Below, one piece after another: positions 26,038-34,504 of a stretch of DNA of 64,000 nt. Every line of letters starts with the position of its first letter. The stretch's first letter is position 1. Under the pieces are notes generated by a model. It saw only the letters and a program-made list of their open reading frames with translations. It was not told the DNA's origin and searched no databases. A program made the translations under genes and the position numbers. Source of the stretch: Schlegelella_A sp036263655 (GTDB taxonomy: Bacteria > Pseudomonadota > Gammaproteobacteria > Burkholderiales > Burkholderiaceae_C); the NCBI GenBank assembly GCA_036263655.1, contig DATAGP010000066.1, forward strand, positions 1 through 64,000. Reading direction: 5' to 3'.

Positions 26038-26835
26038 GTGACTCCTTCCCGCACCCGCATCGGCACCGCCGGCTGGGCGCTCTCGAGCGAGACGGCGGCG
26101 GCGTTCCCCGGCGAGGGCCGGCACATCGAGCGCTACGCCCGTGTGCTCGATTGCGCCGAGATCAATTCCTCGTTCCATCGCAGCCATCGCATCGAGATCT
26201 ATCGCCGGTGGGCCGCGCAGACGCCGCCGAGTTTTCGCTTTTCGGTCAAGCTGCCCCGCAGCATCACGCATGAAGGACGCCTGCGCCGCGCCCGCGAGCC
26301 CCTGCGCCGCTTTCTCGATGAGGCCGGCGGGCTCGGCGACCGGCTCGCCGTGCTCCTCGTCCAGCTGCCGCCCTCGTTCGCCTTCGAGGCCCGCCCGGTG
26401 CGCAGGTTCTTCGATCTCGTCGCCGGCATGTTCGGCGGATCGGTGGTCTGCGAGCCGCGCCATGCGAGCTGGTTCACGCCGGCCGCCGACCGGGCGCTCG
26501 CAGCGGCGCGCGTGGCGCGCGCTGCTGCGGACCCGGCGCGCTGGCCGGAAGCGAGCCGTCCGGGCGGCTGGCTCGGCCCCGACGGCGACGGCCGCGGCGC
26601 CGTCCTCTATCACCGCTGGCATGGTGCGCCGCGCGTCTACTGGTCGCGCTACGAGGCCGAGTGGCTGCGGGCCCGGGCCGACGAGCTGGCGCGCTGGCCC
26701 GAGGCGGCGCAGCCGTGGTGCATCTTCGACAACACCGCCAGCGGTGCCGCCATCGCCAACGCGCTGGAGCTGCGCGCGCTGCTGGCGCAGCGCCCACCCG
26801 CTCCTCCTACTGGCGCGGCTCGCCGCGCGCGTTGA
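26038..26835 (+). CDS. DUF72 (YecE-like) family protein
   Basis: A protein of 265 residues. The DUF72 pattern appears in order: RIGTAGWAL, INSSFHRSHR, FRFSVKLPRSITH, LLVQLPPSF, CEPRHASWF, YHRWHGAPR and a C-terminal FDNTASG. The fold is a TIM-like barrel of uncertain activity. The start is GTG at 26038; the frame extends upstream but with non-protein-like sequence. Its last 29 bases overlap the convergent crystallin-like gene. Confidence 0.88.
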   Translation: MTPSRTRIGTAGWALSSETAAAFPGEGRHIERYARVLDCAEINSSFHRSHRIEIYRRWAAQTPPSFRFSVKLPRSITHEGRLRRAREPLRRFLDEAGGLGDRLAVLLVQLPPSFAFEARPVRRFFDLVAGMFGGSVVCEPRHASWFTPAADRALAAARVARAAADPARWPEASRPGGWLGPDGDGRGAVLYHRWHGAPRVYWSRYEAEWLRARADELARWPEAAQPWCIFDNTASGAAIANALELRALLAQRPPAPPTGAARRAR

Positions 26836-27610
26836 CGAGGATGGTGCGGCCCGGGGGCGAGGTCATCTGCACGCGGTGGTCGGTGCCGCGGAAGTTGTAG
26901 ACCACGTCCCAGTACTCGGGCTGGGCGCTGGCGACGTTCTCGCAGCGCCGGATCTCGCGACCCGAACGCGGATCGCGGATGCGGTCGATGTTGGCGCCGA
27001 GCGCCGCACCGCCCACCGCGCCGCCGATCGTCGCCGCGGTGTTGCCGCTGCCGCTGCCGATCTGGTGGCCGAGGATGCCGCCGATGATGCCGCCGATGAC
27101 GCCGCCGGCCGGGTTCAGCTCGCGCCGCTCCTGCACCTCCTGCCGCTCCATCCAGCAGCGCTGCTCCGGCGTGCCGGCGACGGCGCGGACCGAGGTCACG
27201 GGCGCTTCGAACGTGCGCTCGTTCGGGCGCTGCCGGTAGGCGTAGTTCGGCGTCTCCATCGCGGCCTGGGCCTCGTTGTCGTAGCGGCGGCGGTTGTCGG
27301 CCGGCCGGACCGACGAGATGTTGCGCGAGAGACCGGTGTCGCGCAGGCTCTCGTAGCTGCCGCGGCGCAGGAGGACGCAGCGGCCTTCGAAGCGGGCGTC
27401 TTCGCAGACTTCCCAGCGGCCGCGGTCGACGACGACGGATGCCGCGCGGTCGTTGAAGCCCTGGCGCTCCATGTCCCGCACCGGCCGGTCGGTGCTGAAT
27501 GCACGGCCGCGGAAGCCTTCGCCTTCGTAGAAGGTGATCTGCGCCGAAGCGCCGGCGCTCGCCACGACGGCCGCGGCAGCGAGGACGGGTCTGAGTCTTG
27601 TCATGTTCAT
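26807..27610 (-). CDS. Exported beta/gamma-crystallin plus glycine-zipper protein
   Basis: A protein of 267 residues. A signal peptide ends near ASA-Q (23). Residues 25-105 hold two Greek-key crystallin motifs (ITFYEGEGFRG and WEVCEDARFEGRCV), which often bind calcium. Residues 165-205 are a glycine zipper (GGVIGGIIGGILGHQIG and IGGAVGGAALG) like the 17-kDa surface-antigen family. The end (NFRGTDHRVQM) is typical of the same class. It probably sits in the outer membrane or periplasm. About 195 bases separate it from the upstream enolase-superfamily gene, including a strong palindrome at 27710-27724. Confidence 0.8.
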   Translation of the reverse strand: MNMTRLRPVLAAAAVVASAGASAQITFYEGEGFRGRAFSTDRPVRDMERQGFNDRAASVVVDRGRWEVCEDARFEGRCVLLRRGSYESLRDTGLSRNISSVRPADNRRRYDNEAQAAMETPNYAYRQRPNERTFEAPVTSVRAVAGTPEQRCWMERQEVQERRELNPAGGVIGGIIGGILGHQIGSGSGNTAATIGGAVGGAALGANIDRIRDPRSGREIRRCENVASAQPEYWDVVYNFRGTDHRVQMTSPPGRTILVNARGEPRQ

Positions 27611-27709
27611 GATGGCTCCGTTGTCATGTGATGACCCTGCGTGAGGGCTGTCCTTACAACGCGCGGCACGAAAAAGGTGGTGACGGCGAAGGACCCGGAC
27701 GAGGTTAAG

Positions 27710-27724
27710 AACCGCCCGGCGGTT
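27710..27724. promoter_or_regulatory. 15-base palindrome upstream of the crystallin-like gene
   Basis: AACCGCC and GGCGGTT are perfect inverted repeats around one base. The element lies 86 bases upstream of the crystallin-like start and 82 bases downstream of the enolase-superfamily stop. It could be an operator of the former or part of a terminator of the latter. The loop is too short for a normal hairpin, and the T-run is weak. Confidence 0.35.
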
Positions 27725-27805
27725 TGTAAAGAAAGCAGGGGAAGCCGAGGCCGCGAGCCGATGCCGGAGCCCGCCTATTGATGGCCGCGGCCGGCTCCTA
27801 CAGCG

Positions 27806-28987
27806 TCATCGCGCGCAGAGATCCATCATCTGCGCCAGGTCCGGCTCGATGCCGAGGCCGGGCTGGTCGGTCAGCGCAATGCGGCCGGCGTCGAGCTGCT
27901 CGAGCGGCGGACACAGCGCCGTGCGCAACGGGTTCTCGTTCGAGTCGACCTCGAGCAGCGCATCCTTCGTACCGCGCGCGGCCAGCACGTGCGCCGACGC
28001 GAGCAGGCCGATCCCGGCGCCGAGGTAGTGCGGGCAGTAGCGCAGGCCGGCGGCCTCGATGCGCTCGATGACGCGCAGCACGCCGGAGACGCCGCCCCAC
28101 TTGGCGACGTCGGGCTGCACGACCGTGACGGCGCGCGAGCCGATCAGCGCGTCGAAGGCCGCGTCGCCGATGGCGTTCTCGCCGGCGGCGAGCGGCATGG
28201 GCGCCGTCGCGGCCAGCATGCGCCACTCGTGCATCGGACGGTCCGCGCGCAAGGGCTCCTCGAGCCAGGCGAGCTGCTCGGCGGCCAGGCGAGCCGTCAT
28301 GTCGAGGGCGGCGTGCAGGTCCCAGGCCTGGTTCGCATCGGCCATCAGCATCGCGCCCGTGCCGGCGGCGTCGCGCGCCTCGCGCAGGTTGCCGAGGTCG
28401 CGCGCGGCACCGAAGCCGACCTTCAGCTTGAACGCGGCGTGGCCCGCCGCGCGCAAGGCCGAGACGGTCGCGCCGACGCCTTCCGGATTGATGCCGCTCG
28501 CGTACACCCGCAGCCGCGGCGGGGCGTGCGCGACCCTGCGGCGATCGGCGGCGAGCATCTGCCAGAGCGGCCGACCGGCACGCCGCGCGGCCAGGTCGTG
28601 CAGGGCGATGTCGACGCCGGCGATCGCCTGCGCCATCGGCCCCGGCTCGCCGGACTGCAGGGCGAGCACCGCCGTCTGGCGGCTCAGCGCCTCGAACGCT
28701 TCGAGAGGCGAGGCGAAGCTGCACCCGACGAGCAGCGGCGCGAGCACCGTCTCGACGAGGCGGCTGCGGTGCTCGGCGCCGCACGAAGGGAAGTTGCACC
28801 AGGCCTCGCCCCAGCCATGCGCGCCGTCGACGTCCTCGACGCGCACCAGCACCGCCGGCCGGTCGTGCATGGTCCCGAACGACGTTCGAACCGGCACGCG
28901 CACCGGCCAGCGCAGCACGTGCGCCTCGACCTTCGCCAGCGCGGCCGAGGCCGTCGACGCGGTGCTTTCCCGGTGGACGTCGTTCAT
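27806..28987 (-). CDS. Enolase-superfamily (MR/MLE) enzyme, muconate-lactonizing-type
   Basis: A protein of 393 residues. An N-terminal capping domain precedes a barrel with the expected residues: K187-x-K189, D217 (ADANQAW), E244 (LEEPL), E270 (GEN), then D293 and K296 (QPDVAKWGG). The two-lysine pattern places it nearer the muconate-lactonizing subgroup than the mandelate racemase or glucarate dehydratase subgroups. It abstracts a proton alpha to a carboxylate, so the substrate is a carboxylic acid. It is divergent from an ABC transporter operon with GMC oxidoreductase and GntR regulator, with only 18 bases between the start codons as annotated. It therefore probably acts on the imported compound. 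Confidence 0.85.
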   Translation of the reverse strand: MNDVHRESTASTASAALAKVEAHVLRWPVRVPVRTSFGTMHDRPAVLVRVEDVDGAHGWGEAWCNFPSCGAEHRSRLVETVLAPLLVGCSFASPLEAFEALSRQTAVLALQSGEPGPMAQAIAGVDIALHDLAARRAGRPLWQMLAADRRRVAHAPPRLRVYASGINPEGVGATVSALRAAGHAAFKLKVGFGAARDLGNLREARDAAGTGAMLMADANQAWDLHAALDMTARLAAEQLAWLEEPLRADRPMHEWRMLAATAPMPLAAGENAIGDAAFDALIGSRAVTVVQPDVAKWGGVSGVLRVIERIEAAGLRYCPHYLGAGIGLLASAHVLAARGTKDALLEVDSNENPLRTALCPPLEQLDAGRIALTDQPGLGIEPDLAQMMDLCAR

Positions 28988-29005
28988 GGTCGTGGGTATA
29001 AAGGG

Positions 29006-29030
29006 ATGGTCTATGGTACGTTTGACCCAT
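29006..29030. promoter_or_regulatory. Imperfect inverted repeat at the divergent start, candidate GntR operator
   Basis: ATGGTC and GACCCAT flank a 12-base centre that includes GGTAC. The element covers the annotated ATG of the permease and lies 19 bases from the enolase-superfamily start. GntR/HutC proteins bind short dyads of this kind, and one is encoded at the end of the operon. If this is the operator, a downstream TTG at 29030 may be the true permease start. Confidence 0.4.
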
Positions 29031-29803
29031 TGAAGCCGCAAGCACGGAGCCGACTGTCGAGCACGCTGCTCGTGCTCGCGCCCTGGCTGGCCATCCTCGT
29101 GCTCTGGTATGCCGTGCGCGCCAGCGGCCTCGTCAACCCGGCGCTCGTGCCGGCACCGCACGCGGTGCTCGCCAAGTTCGGCGAGCTCGCCCGCGACCGC
29201 CTCGCCCTCGACGTGTGGATGTCGACGCAGCGCGTCTTCGTCGGCGTCTTTCTCGGCGTGCTCCTCGCCGTGCCGGTCGGCTTCGCGATCGGCTGGTATC
29301 GCAGCGTGCGGACCTTCGTCGACCCGCTGATCAACTTCTTCCGCGCCCTGCCGCCGATCGCGCTCATTCCGCTCGTCATCGTCTACTTCGGCATCGGCGA
29401 GGTCGCGAAGACGGTGATCCTCTTCTATGCCTCCTTCTTCGCCGGCGTCATCGTCATGGTCGAGGGCATCGGCCAGATCAGCCCGATCTACGTGCGCGTC
29501 GCGCGCACGCTCGGCGCGAGCGACGCCGAGATCTTCGGCCGCGTCATCGTGCCGCTGACGGTGCCGCACATCCTGACCGCAGTGCGTGTCGCTCTCGGCG
29601 TCGCCTGGGCCACGCTCGTGGCCTCGGAGCTCATCGCCGCGCAGCAGGGGCTCGGGGCGCTGATCCAGAACGCGTCGTCGTTCTTCCAGCTCGACATCAT
29701 CTACGTCGGCATCATCTGCATCGGCTTCATCGCCCTGGCGATGGACCTCGCCCTGCGTGCCGCGACGCGCCGGCTGGTCGCCTGGCAGGACCGGCTCGCC
29801 TGA
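29006..29803 (+). CDS. ABC transporter permease (SsuC/TauC type)
   Basis: A protein of 265 residues with six predicted membrane helices and the binding-protein-dependent permease EAA-like loop (about 165-185, ARTLGASDAEIFGRVIVP). It fits the nitrate/sulfonate/taurine family. The start is uncertain: ATG at 29006 lies inside a dyad; TTG at 29030 would remove eight residues. It is the first gene of an operon with an ATPase (18 bases later) and a Tat-exported binding protein. Substrate unknown, but the neighbouring enzymes point to a hydroxy or carboxylic acid. Confidence 0.88.
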   Translation: MVYGTFDPLKPQARSRLSSTLLVLAPWLAILVLWYAVRASGLVNPALVPAPHAVLAKFGELARDRLALDVWMSTQRVFVGVFLGVLLAVPVGFAIGWYRSVRTFVDPLINFFRALPPIALIPLVIVYFGIGEVAKTVILFYASFFAGVIVMVEGIGQISPIYVRVARTLGASDAEIFGRVIVPLTVPHILTAVRVALGVAWATLVASELIAAQQGLGALIQNASSFFQLDIIYVGIICIGFIALAMDLALRAATRRLVAWQDRLA

Positions 29804-29821
29804 GCGCGCGGAAGAGACGAG

Positions 29822-30667
29822 ATGGTGCTCGACACCCTGCCGATGGTGAGCGCGATGCCCGCGACGGTGCGCATCCGCTTCGACAACGTCGCCGTCGACT
29901 TCCCCACCGCGAGCGGGCCGATGCGCGTGATCGACGGCGTGAGCCTCGACATCCACCAGGGCGAATTCGTCGCCATCATCGGGCCGTCGGGCTGCGGCAA
30001 GACGACCCTGATGAACATCGTCGGCGGCTTCGTCAGGCCGACGCAGGGCCGGGTGCTGCTCGACGACCAGCCGATCGCCGGGCCGGGCCCCGACCGCGGC
30101 GTGATCTTCCAGGAGTACGGCGTCTTCCCGTGGCTCACGGTGCGCGGCAACATCGAGTTCGGCCTGCGCCTGCGCGCCAACCGCGAGCATGCCGGACAGC
30201 GCGCCGAGATCGCTGCCCGCTACCTGGCGCTCATGGGCCTGAGCGACTTCGCCGACCACCATCCGAAGCACCTGTCGGGCGGCATGCGGCAGCGCCTGGC
30301 GCTGGCCCGCGCCTACGCCGTGCAGCCCGAGTTCCTGCTCATGGACGAGCCGTTCGGCGCCCTCGACGCGCAGACGCGCACGGCGATGCAGGACCTGCTG
30401 CTGCAGGTGCTGGCGACCGAAGGCAAGACGGTGCTGCTCATCACCCACTCGGTCGACGAGGCGATCTACCTGTCGTCGCGCATCGTGGTGGTCACGGCGC
30501 GCCCGGCCCGCGTCCGCACCGTCATCGACATCCCGTTCGCCTACCCGCGCGACGAGTCGGTGCACGAGGACCATCGCTTCGTCGCACTGCGCGCGCGGAT
30601 CCGGGCGCTGGTGATGGAAGAGTACGAAGCGCAGGCGAAGCAGGCCCTGCGCAGCCCGACCGACTGA
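29822..30667 (+). CDS. ABC transporter ATP-binding protein
   Basis: A protein of 281 residues. Walker A is GPSGCGKTT near residue 56, the Q-loop FQEYGVFPW follows, the signature is LSGGMRQR, and Walker B is FLLMDEPFGALD. The H-loop is ITHSVDEA. It energises the adjacent permease at the inner membrane. The start is an ATG 18 bases after the permease stop. The first 15 residues before the domain are slightly longer than usual, and two further Met codons lie inside this stretch. Confidence 0.92.
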   Translation: MVLDTLPMVSAMPATVRIRFDNVAVDFPTASGPMRVIDGVSLDIHQGEFVAIIGPSGCGKTTLMNIVGGFVRPTQGRVLLDDQPIAGPGPDRGVIFQEYGVFPWLTVRGNIEFGLRLRANREHAGQRAEIAARYLALMGLSDFADHHPKHLSGGMRQRLALARAYAVQPEFLLMDEPFGALDAQTRTAMQDLLLQVLATEGKTVLLITHSVDEAIYLSSRIVVVTARPARVRTVIDIPFAYPRDESVHEDHRFVALRARIRALVMEEYEAQAKQALRSPTD

Positions 30668-30721
30668 GACCTGCACCGACCCACCCACCGGGCCGCGGCC
30701 CGCAACGAACCGGAGACGACC

Positions 30722-31732
30722 ATGACCCTTCGCCGCAGAACCCTCCTCCAGGCCGGCGCTGCCGCGTCGGCGGCCGCAACGCTCGCCGGCTTCGCCGGCC
30801 ACGCCGTCGCGCAGGCGCGCACCAAGCTGCGCGTCGGCTACCTGCACACGCCGGCCGTCGACGGCCAGATCTGGCTCGGCCAGCAGTCCGGCGCGTGGAC
30901 CAAGCGCGGCCTCGACCTCGAGCTGGTCCAGTTCACGACCGGCCTCGAGCTGTTCCAGGCCATGATCGGCGGCAGCCTCGACGTGCTCTCGACCGGCGCC
31001 GTCGTCTCCAACTTCCCGGCACGCGGCCAGGGTCGCGTCTTCCTGCTCAACAACATCGAGTACGCGACGGCGCAGCTGTGGGTGCGCGACGACGCCATCA
31101 AGACGGTCGCCGACCTGAAGGGCAAGCAGATCTCGACCACCACGGGAACCACGGCGCACGTCTTTCTCGACCGGGCGCTGCGCTCGGCCAAGCTCGACCC
31201 GGCCAAGGACGTGCAGCTCGTCAACCAGCGCATGGCCGAGGCGGTGACCTCGTTCGTCTCGGGGGCCGTGCCGGCGGTGGCGCTGTGGGTTCCCTTCGAC
31301 CAGACCGTGAAGCAGAAGGTGGCCAACGCGCGCAAGATCGTCGACGCCTCGGCCTTCTTCCCGGAGGCCGCGATCATGGGCGGCTGGGCGGCGCGCAACG
31401 ACTTCTACGATGCCAACAAGCCGGCGCTGGGCTCGCTCGTCGCCGGCTGGGTCGAGACCAACGACGCCATGCTCGCCAACTTCGACGCCGCCGCCGAGAC
31501 GCTGCAGAAGACGCAGTACAAGGACGTGCCGCTCGCCGACTTCAAGGAGTCGATGAAGTTCTCGAAGTACTACACCTCGGCCGAATGGCGCAAGCTCTAC
31601 GCCGACGGCACGGCGACGAAGTGGCTGCAGCAGGTCACCGACTTCTTCGCCGTGGCCGGCAACATCGCCAGCCCGGTCCCGGCGTCGAAGTACTTCGATC
31701 CGCAGCTCTACCTGACGACGGTCAAGGGCTGA
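30722..31732 (+). CDS. Tat-exported substrate-binding protein (NMT1/SsuA type)
   Basis: A protein of 336 residues. The signal peptide has a twin-arginine motif (RRRTLLQ) and ends AVA, so it should be folded before export. The mature part matches the NMT1/THI5-like fold of aliphatic sulfonate/taurine/nitrate receptors (LRVGYLHTPAVDG near residue 36, DLKGKQISTTTGTTAH near 138). It delivers the ligand to the adjacent permease. About 54 bases separate it from the ATPase gene. A GC-rich hairpin-forming element follows, before the GMC oxidoreductase gene. Confidence 0.9.
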   Translation: MTLRRRTLLQAGAAASAAATLAGFAGHAVAQARTKLRVGYLHTPAVDGQIWLGQQSGAWTKRGLDLELVQFTTGLELFQAMIGGSLDVLSTGAVVSNFPARGQGRVFLLNNIEYATAQLWVRDDAIKTVADLKGKQISTTTGTTAHVFLDRALRSAKLDPAKDVQLVNQRMAEAVTSFVSGAVPAVALWVPFDQTVKQKVANARKIVDASAFFPEAAIMGGWAARNDFYDANKPALGSLVAGWVETNDAMLANFDAAAETLQKTQYKDVPLADFKESMKFSKYYTSAEWRKLYADGTATKWLQQVTDFFAVAGNIASPVPASKYFDPQLYLTTVKG

Positions 31733-31740
31733 AGGTGGTG

Positions 31741-31812
31741 CTCGATGGCGCCTCCCTCCGGTCGCTGCCCCCCGAGGGGGCGCGGCCGGGCTTGGGAGGG
31801 GCCCGGCGCCCG
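31741..31812. repeat. GC-rich dyad element, REP-like
   Basis: The core is CCCCCCGAGGGGG at 31768-31780, flanked by short CCTCCCTCC and GGGAGGGG elements that could pair. The layout recalls interspersed GC-rich elements of Burkholderiales that lie between genes. It sits between the binding-protein gene and the GMC gene and may attenuate transcription. I saw no second clear copy in this window. Confidence 0.4.
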
Positions 31813-31829
31813 GCCGACCCTTCGACACC

Positions 31830-33488
31830 GTGAACACCCAGGCGGGCTTCGACTACATCGTCGTCGGCGGCGGCTCGGCAGGGTGCGTCCTCGCCAACCG
31901 GCTGAGCGCCGACCCGGCCTGTCGCGTCCTCCTCGTCGAGGCCGGCCGCGACGCGCGCCACTTCTGGCTGCGCCTGCCGGTCGGCTACTTCCGTTCGATC
32001 TACGACCCCCGCTTCTCGTGGCAGTTTCCGCTCGAGCCCGAGGCCGCCACCGGTGAGCGGATCGTCGCCTGGCCGCGGGGCAAGGCGCTCGGCGGCTCCA
32101 GCGTCATCAACGGCCTGCTCTACATCCGCGGCCAGCACGCCGACTTCGACGACTGGGCCCGGCTGCACGGCGCACGCGGCTGGAGCTACCGCGAGCTGCT
32201 GCCCTTCTTCAAGCGTTCGGAGGCGTACGAAGGCGGCGAGAGCGAGTACCACGGCGCGTCGGGCGAGCTCGGCGTCTCGGACCTGCGCAACGACCATCCG
32301 TACTGCGACGCCTGGCTCGCCGCCGGCGCCGAGGCGGGCCATCCGCGCACCGACGACTTCAACGGCGCCCGCTGCGACGGCCTGGGCCGCTACCAGCTCA
32401 CGTTGCGCGGGCACTGGCGCTGCGACGCGGCGACGGCCTTCCTCGCCCCGGTGCGACAGCGGCCCAATCTCACGATCGCCACCGGCGCGCACGTGACCCG
32501 CGTCGTCGTCGAGTCCGGGCGCGCCACCGGCGTCGAGTGGGTCGAAGGGGTCGAGCGGCGCAGCGCCCGCGCCGAGCGCGAAGTGATCCTCGCCGCCGGC
32601 GCCCTGCAGTCGCCGCAGCTCCTGCAGCTCTCGGGCATCGGCCCGGCGCCGCTGCTGCAGCGGCATGGCCTGGCCGTCGTCGTCGACGCGCCCGAGGTCG
32701 GCGCGAACCTGCAGGACCATTACCAGGCGCGGGTGATCGTCAAGCTGAAGGAGAAGCGCTCGCTCAACGATGACGTGCGCAACCCCGTTCGGCTGGCGCA
32801 GATGGGCGCGCAATGGCTGTTCCGCCAGCGCGGGCCGCTCACCGTCGGCGCCGGCCAGGTGGGCGGCCTCGTCGCCACCGAGCACGCGGAGGGCGGCCGC
32901 GCCGACGTGCTCTTGAACGTGATGCCGCTCTCGGTCGACAAGCCCGGCGACCCGCTGCACCGGTTCTCGGGCTTCTCGGCGTCGGCGGCGCAGTGCCGGC
33001 CGAAGTCCAAGGGCACGGTCGAGATCGCGAGCGCCGATCCGCTGGCGCCGCCACGCATCCGCGCCGGCTACCTCACCGATCCGCGCGACGCGAAGGTGCT
33101 CGTCGCCGGCCTACGCATGCTGCGCGACATCTACGCCCAGCCTGCCTTCCGCGGGCTCGTCACCGGCGAGGAGTACCTGCCCGGCAACGGCGTCACCACG
33201 GCAGCGGCGCTCGAGGCCTTCGCCCGCTCGCGCGGCGGCACCGTCTTCCACCCCGCCGGCACCTGCCGGATGGGCGGCGACCCGCGCTCGGTGGTGGACG
33301 AGCGCCTGCGCGTGCGCGGCGTGGATCGACTGCGCGTGATCGACGCCTCGGTGATGCCGCGCATCGTCTCCACCAACACCAACGCCGCCGCGATCATGAT
33401 CGGCGAGAAGGGCGCGGCGATGGTGCTCGAGGACGCCGCGGGCGCTGCGGCGCCGGCCGCGCCGCGCCGGCAGGCGGCGCCGGCATGA
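31830..33488 (+). CDS. GMC-family FAD oxidoreductase
   Basis: A protein of 552 residues. It has the FAD-binding Rossmann motif GGGSAG near residue 13, the GMC signature GKALGGSSVINGLLYIRG, and the C-terminal catalytic pair in FHPAGTCRMG (His) and STNTNAAAIMIGE (Asn). Enzymes of this family oxidise alcohols with FAD. No signal peptide is seen, so it is probably cytosolic. GTG start at 31830. The end overlaps the GntR gene start (ATGA). It likely oxidises the substrate imported by the ABC system. Confidence 0.9.
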   Translation: MNTQAGFDYIVVGGGSAGCVLANRLSADPACRVLLVEAGRDARHFWLRLPVGYFRSIYDPRFSWQFPLEPEAATGERIVAWPRGKALGGSSVINGLLYIRGQHADFDDWARLHGARGWSYRELLPFFKRSEAYEGGESEYHGASGELGVSDLRNDHPYCDAWLAAGAEAGHPRTDDFNGARCDGLGRYQLTLRGHWRCDAATAFLAPVRQRPNLTIATGAHVTRVVVESGRATGVEWVEGVERRSARAEREVILAAGALQSPQLLQLSGIGPAPLLQRHGLAVVVDAPEVGANLQDHYQARVIVKLKEKRSLNDDVRNPVRLAQMGAQWLFRQRGPLTVGAGQVGGLVATEHAEGGRADVLLNVMPLSVDKPGDPLHRFSGFSASAAQCRPKSKGTVEIASADPLAPPRIRAGYLTDPRDAKVLVAGLRMLRDIYAQPAFRGLVTGEEYLPGNGVTTAAALEAFARSRGGTVFHPAGTCRMGGDPRSVVDERLRVRGVDRLRVIDASVMPRIVSTNTNAAAIMIGEKGAAMVLEDAAGAAAPAAPRRQAAPA

Positions 33489-34207
33489 TCCTCAGCAACG
33501 CCGAGGTTCCGCTCTACGTCCAGCTCGCCGACCTGTTCCGGCAGCGCATCGTCAAGGGCGTCTGGAAGGAAGGCGACAAGCTGCCCTCGCTCGAGCAGCT
33601 GGTCGACGAATTCGAGGTCGCGCGCGTGACCGTGCGCCAGGCGATCGATCGCCTGACGCGCGACGGCCTCGTCCTGCCGCAGCGCGGCCGCGGCACCTTC
33701 GTCACCGGTGCGCCGCAGCACAACCGCTGGCTGCGCGTCGAGACGACGCTGCAGAACCTCGCCGACGTCTACCGCGACACCCACCCGACGGTGCTCAACA
33801 TCGACGAATCGTCGGCGCGCAGCCCGCTGCTGCACGACCGCGACGGCGTCGCCGCCGAGCGCTACGTCTACATGCGCCGGGTCCACTCGCACCAAGGGCG
33901 GCCGTACTGCGTCATCGACATCTACCTCGACGCGGCGATCTTCGCCCGCCATCCGACGCGGTTTCGCAAGGAGACGGTGATCCCGCTGCTGATGGCCATG
34001 CCGTCGGTGAAGATCGTCACGGCGCGCCAGGTGCTGACGATCTCGACCGCCGACCTGGAGGTGGCGCGGCATCTCGGCACGGCGGTGAACGCGCCGGTCG
34101 CCGAGGTGCGGCGCGTCTTCACCGGGCCGAAGCGGCGCGTGATCTATCTCGGCGAAGTCACCTACCGCGGCGACTTCGTCCACATGGAGATCGACCTCAA
34201 GTCGTGA
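33485..34207 (+). CDS. GntR-family (HutC subfamily) transcriptional regulator
   Basis: A protein of 240 residues. A winged HTH at about 8-72 (VARVTVRQAIDRLTRDGLVLPQRGRGTF) is followed by a UTRA-like effector domain (about 90-235). The subfamily typically represses catabolic operons and is released by a pathway intermediate. It ends the ABC/GMC operon with a 4-base overlap. A candidate binding site lies at 29006-29030 at the divergent promoter. Confidence 0.9.
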   Translation: MILSNAEVPLYVQLADLFRQRIVKGVWKEGDKLPSLEQLVDEFEVARVTVRQAIDRLTRDGLVLPQRGRGTFVTGAPQHNRWLRVETTLQNLADVYRDTHPTVLNIDESSARSPLLHDRDGVAAERYVYMRRVHSHQGRPYCVIDIYLDAAIFARHPTRFRKETVIPLLMAMPSVKIVTARQVLTISTADLEVARHLGTAVNAPVAEVRRVFTGPKRRVIYLGEVTYRGDFVHMEIDLKS

Positions 34208-34222
34208 CCGGGCGGGCCCTGC

Positions 34223-34453
34223 TCAGGCGCCGCCGATGCCGACGTTGACCTGGCCGGTGCCCTGGCAGACGGCGCAGGGCCGGCCACCGGCGTTGCCCGT
34301 GCCGCCGCAGTTCGGGCAGACGGTCGGGCCGGTGCCCGGCGTGCCTTCGGGCGCCTCGTCGCCGGGGCTCATCGGCGTGCGGGGAGCCTGCGCATTGCCC
34401 GGCTGGTCGCTCGCGCCGGGCTGGGGGCTGTCGTTGCGTAGCGGCTGGTTCAT
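34223..34453 (-). CDS. Small DnaJ-type zinc-finger protein
   Basis: A 76-residue protein. The first 42 residues are Pro/Gly/Gln rich and probably disordered. Two CxxCxGxG units follow (CPNCGGTG and CAVCQGTG), the same as in the DnaJ central zinc finger, enough for one zinc site. There is no J-domain or peptide-binding domain. It may be an adaptor or chaperone-like peptide. It lies convergent with the GntR gene and 51 bases downstream of the Bug receptor stop codon, on the same strand. Confidence 0.7.
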   Translation of the reverse strand: MNQPLRNDSPQPGASDQPGNAQAPRTPMSPGDEAPEGTPGTGPTVCPNCGGTGNAGGRPCAVCQGTGQVNVGIGGA

Positions 34454-34504
34454 GGCGTCCTCCTGCCGGGCGTTGCGGCAATCGACGCGCCCGTGCGGCC
34501 GGAC

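Noticed and set aside
27806..31837. Long minus-strand open frame reaching upstream of the enolase-superfamily gene
   Set aside because: Only the part from 28987 down has family motifs. The rest lies opposite the ABC transporter genes and is low-complexity shadow sequence.
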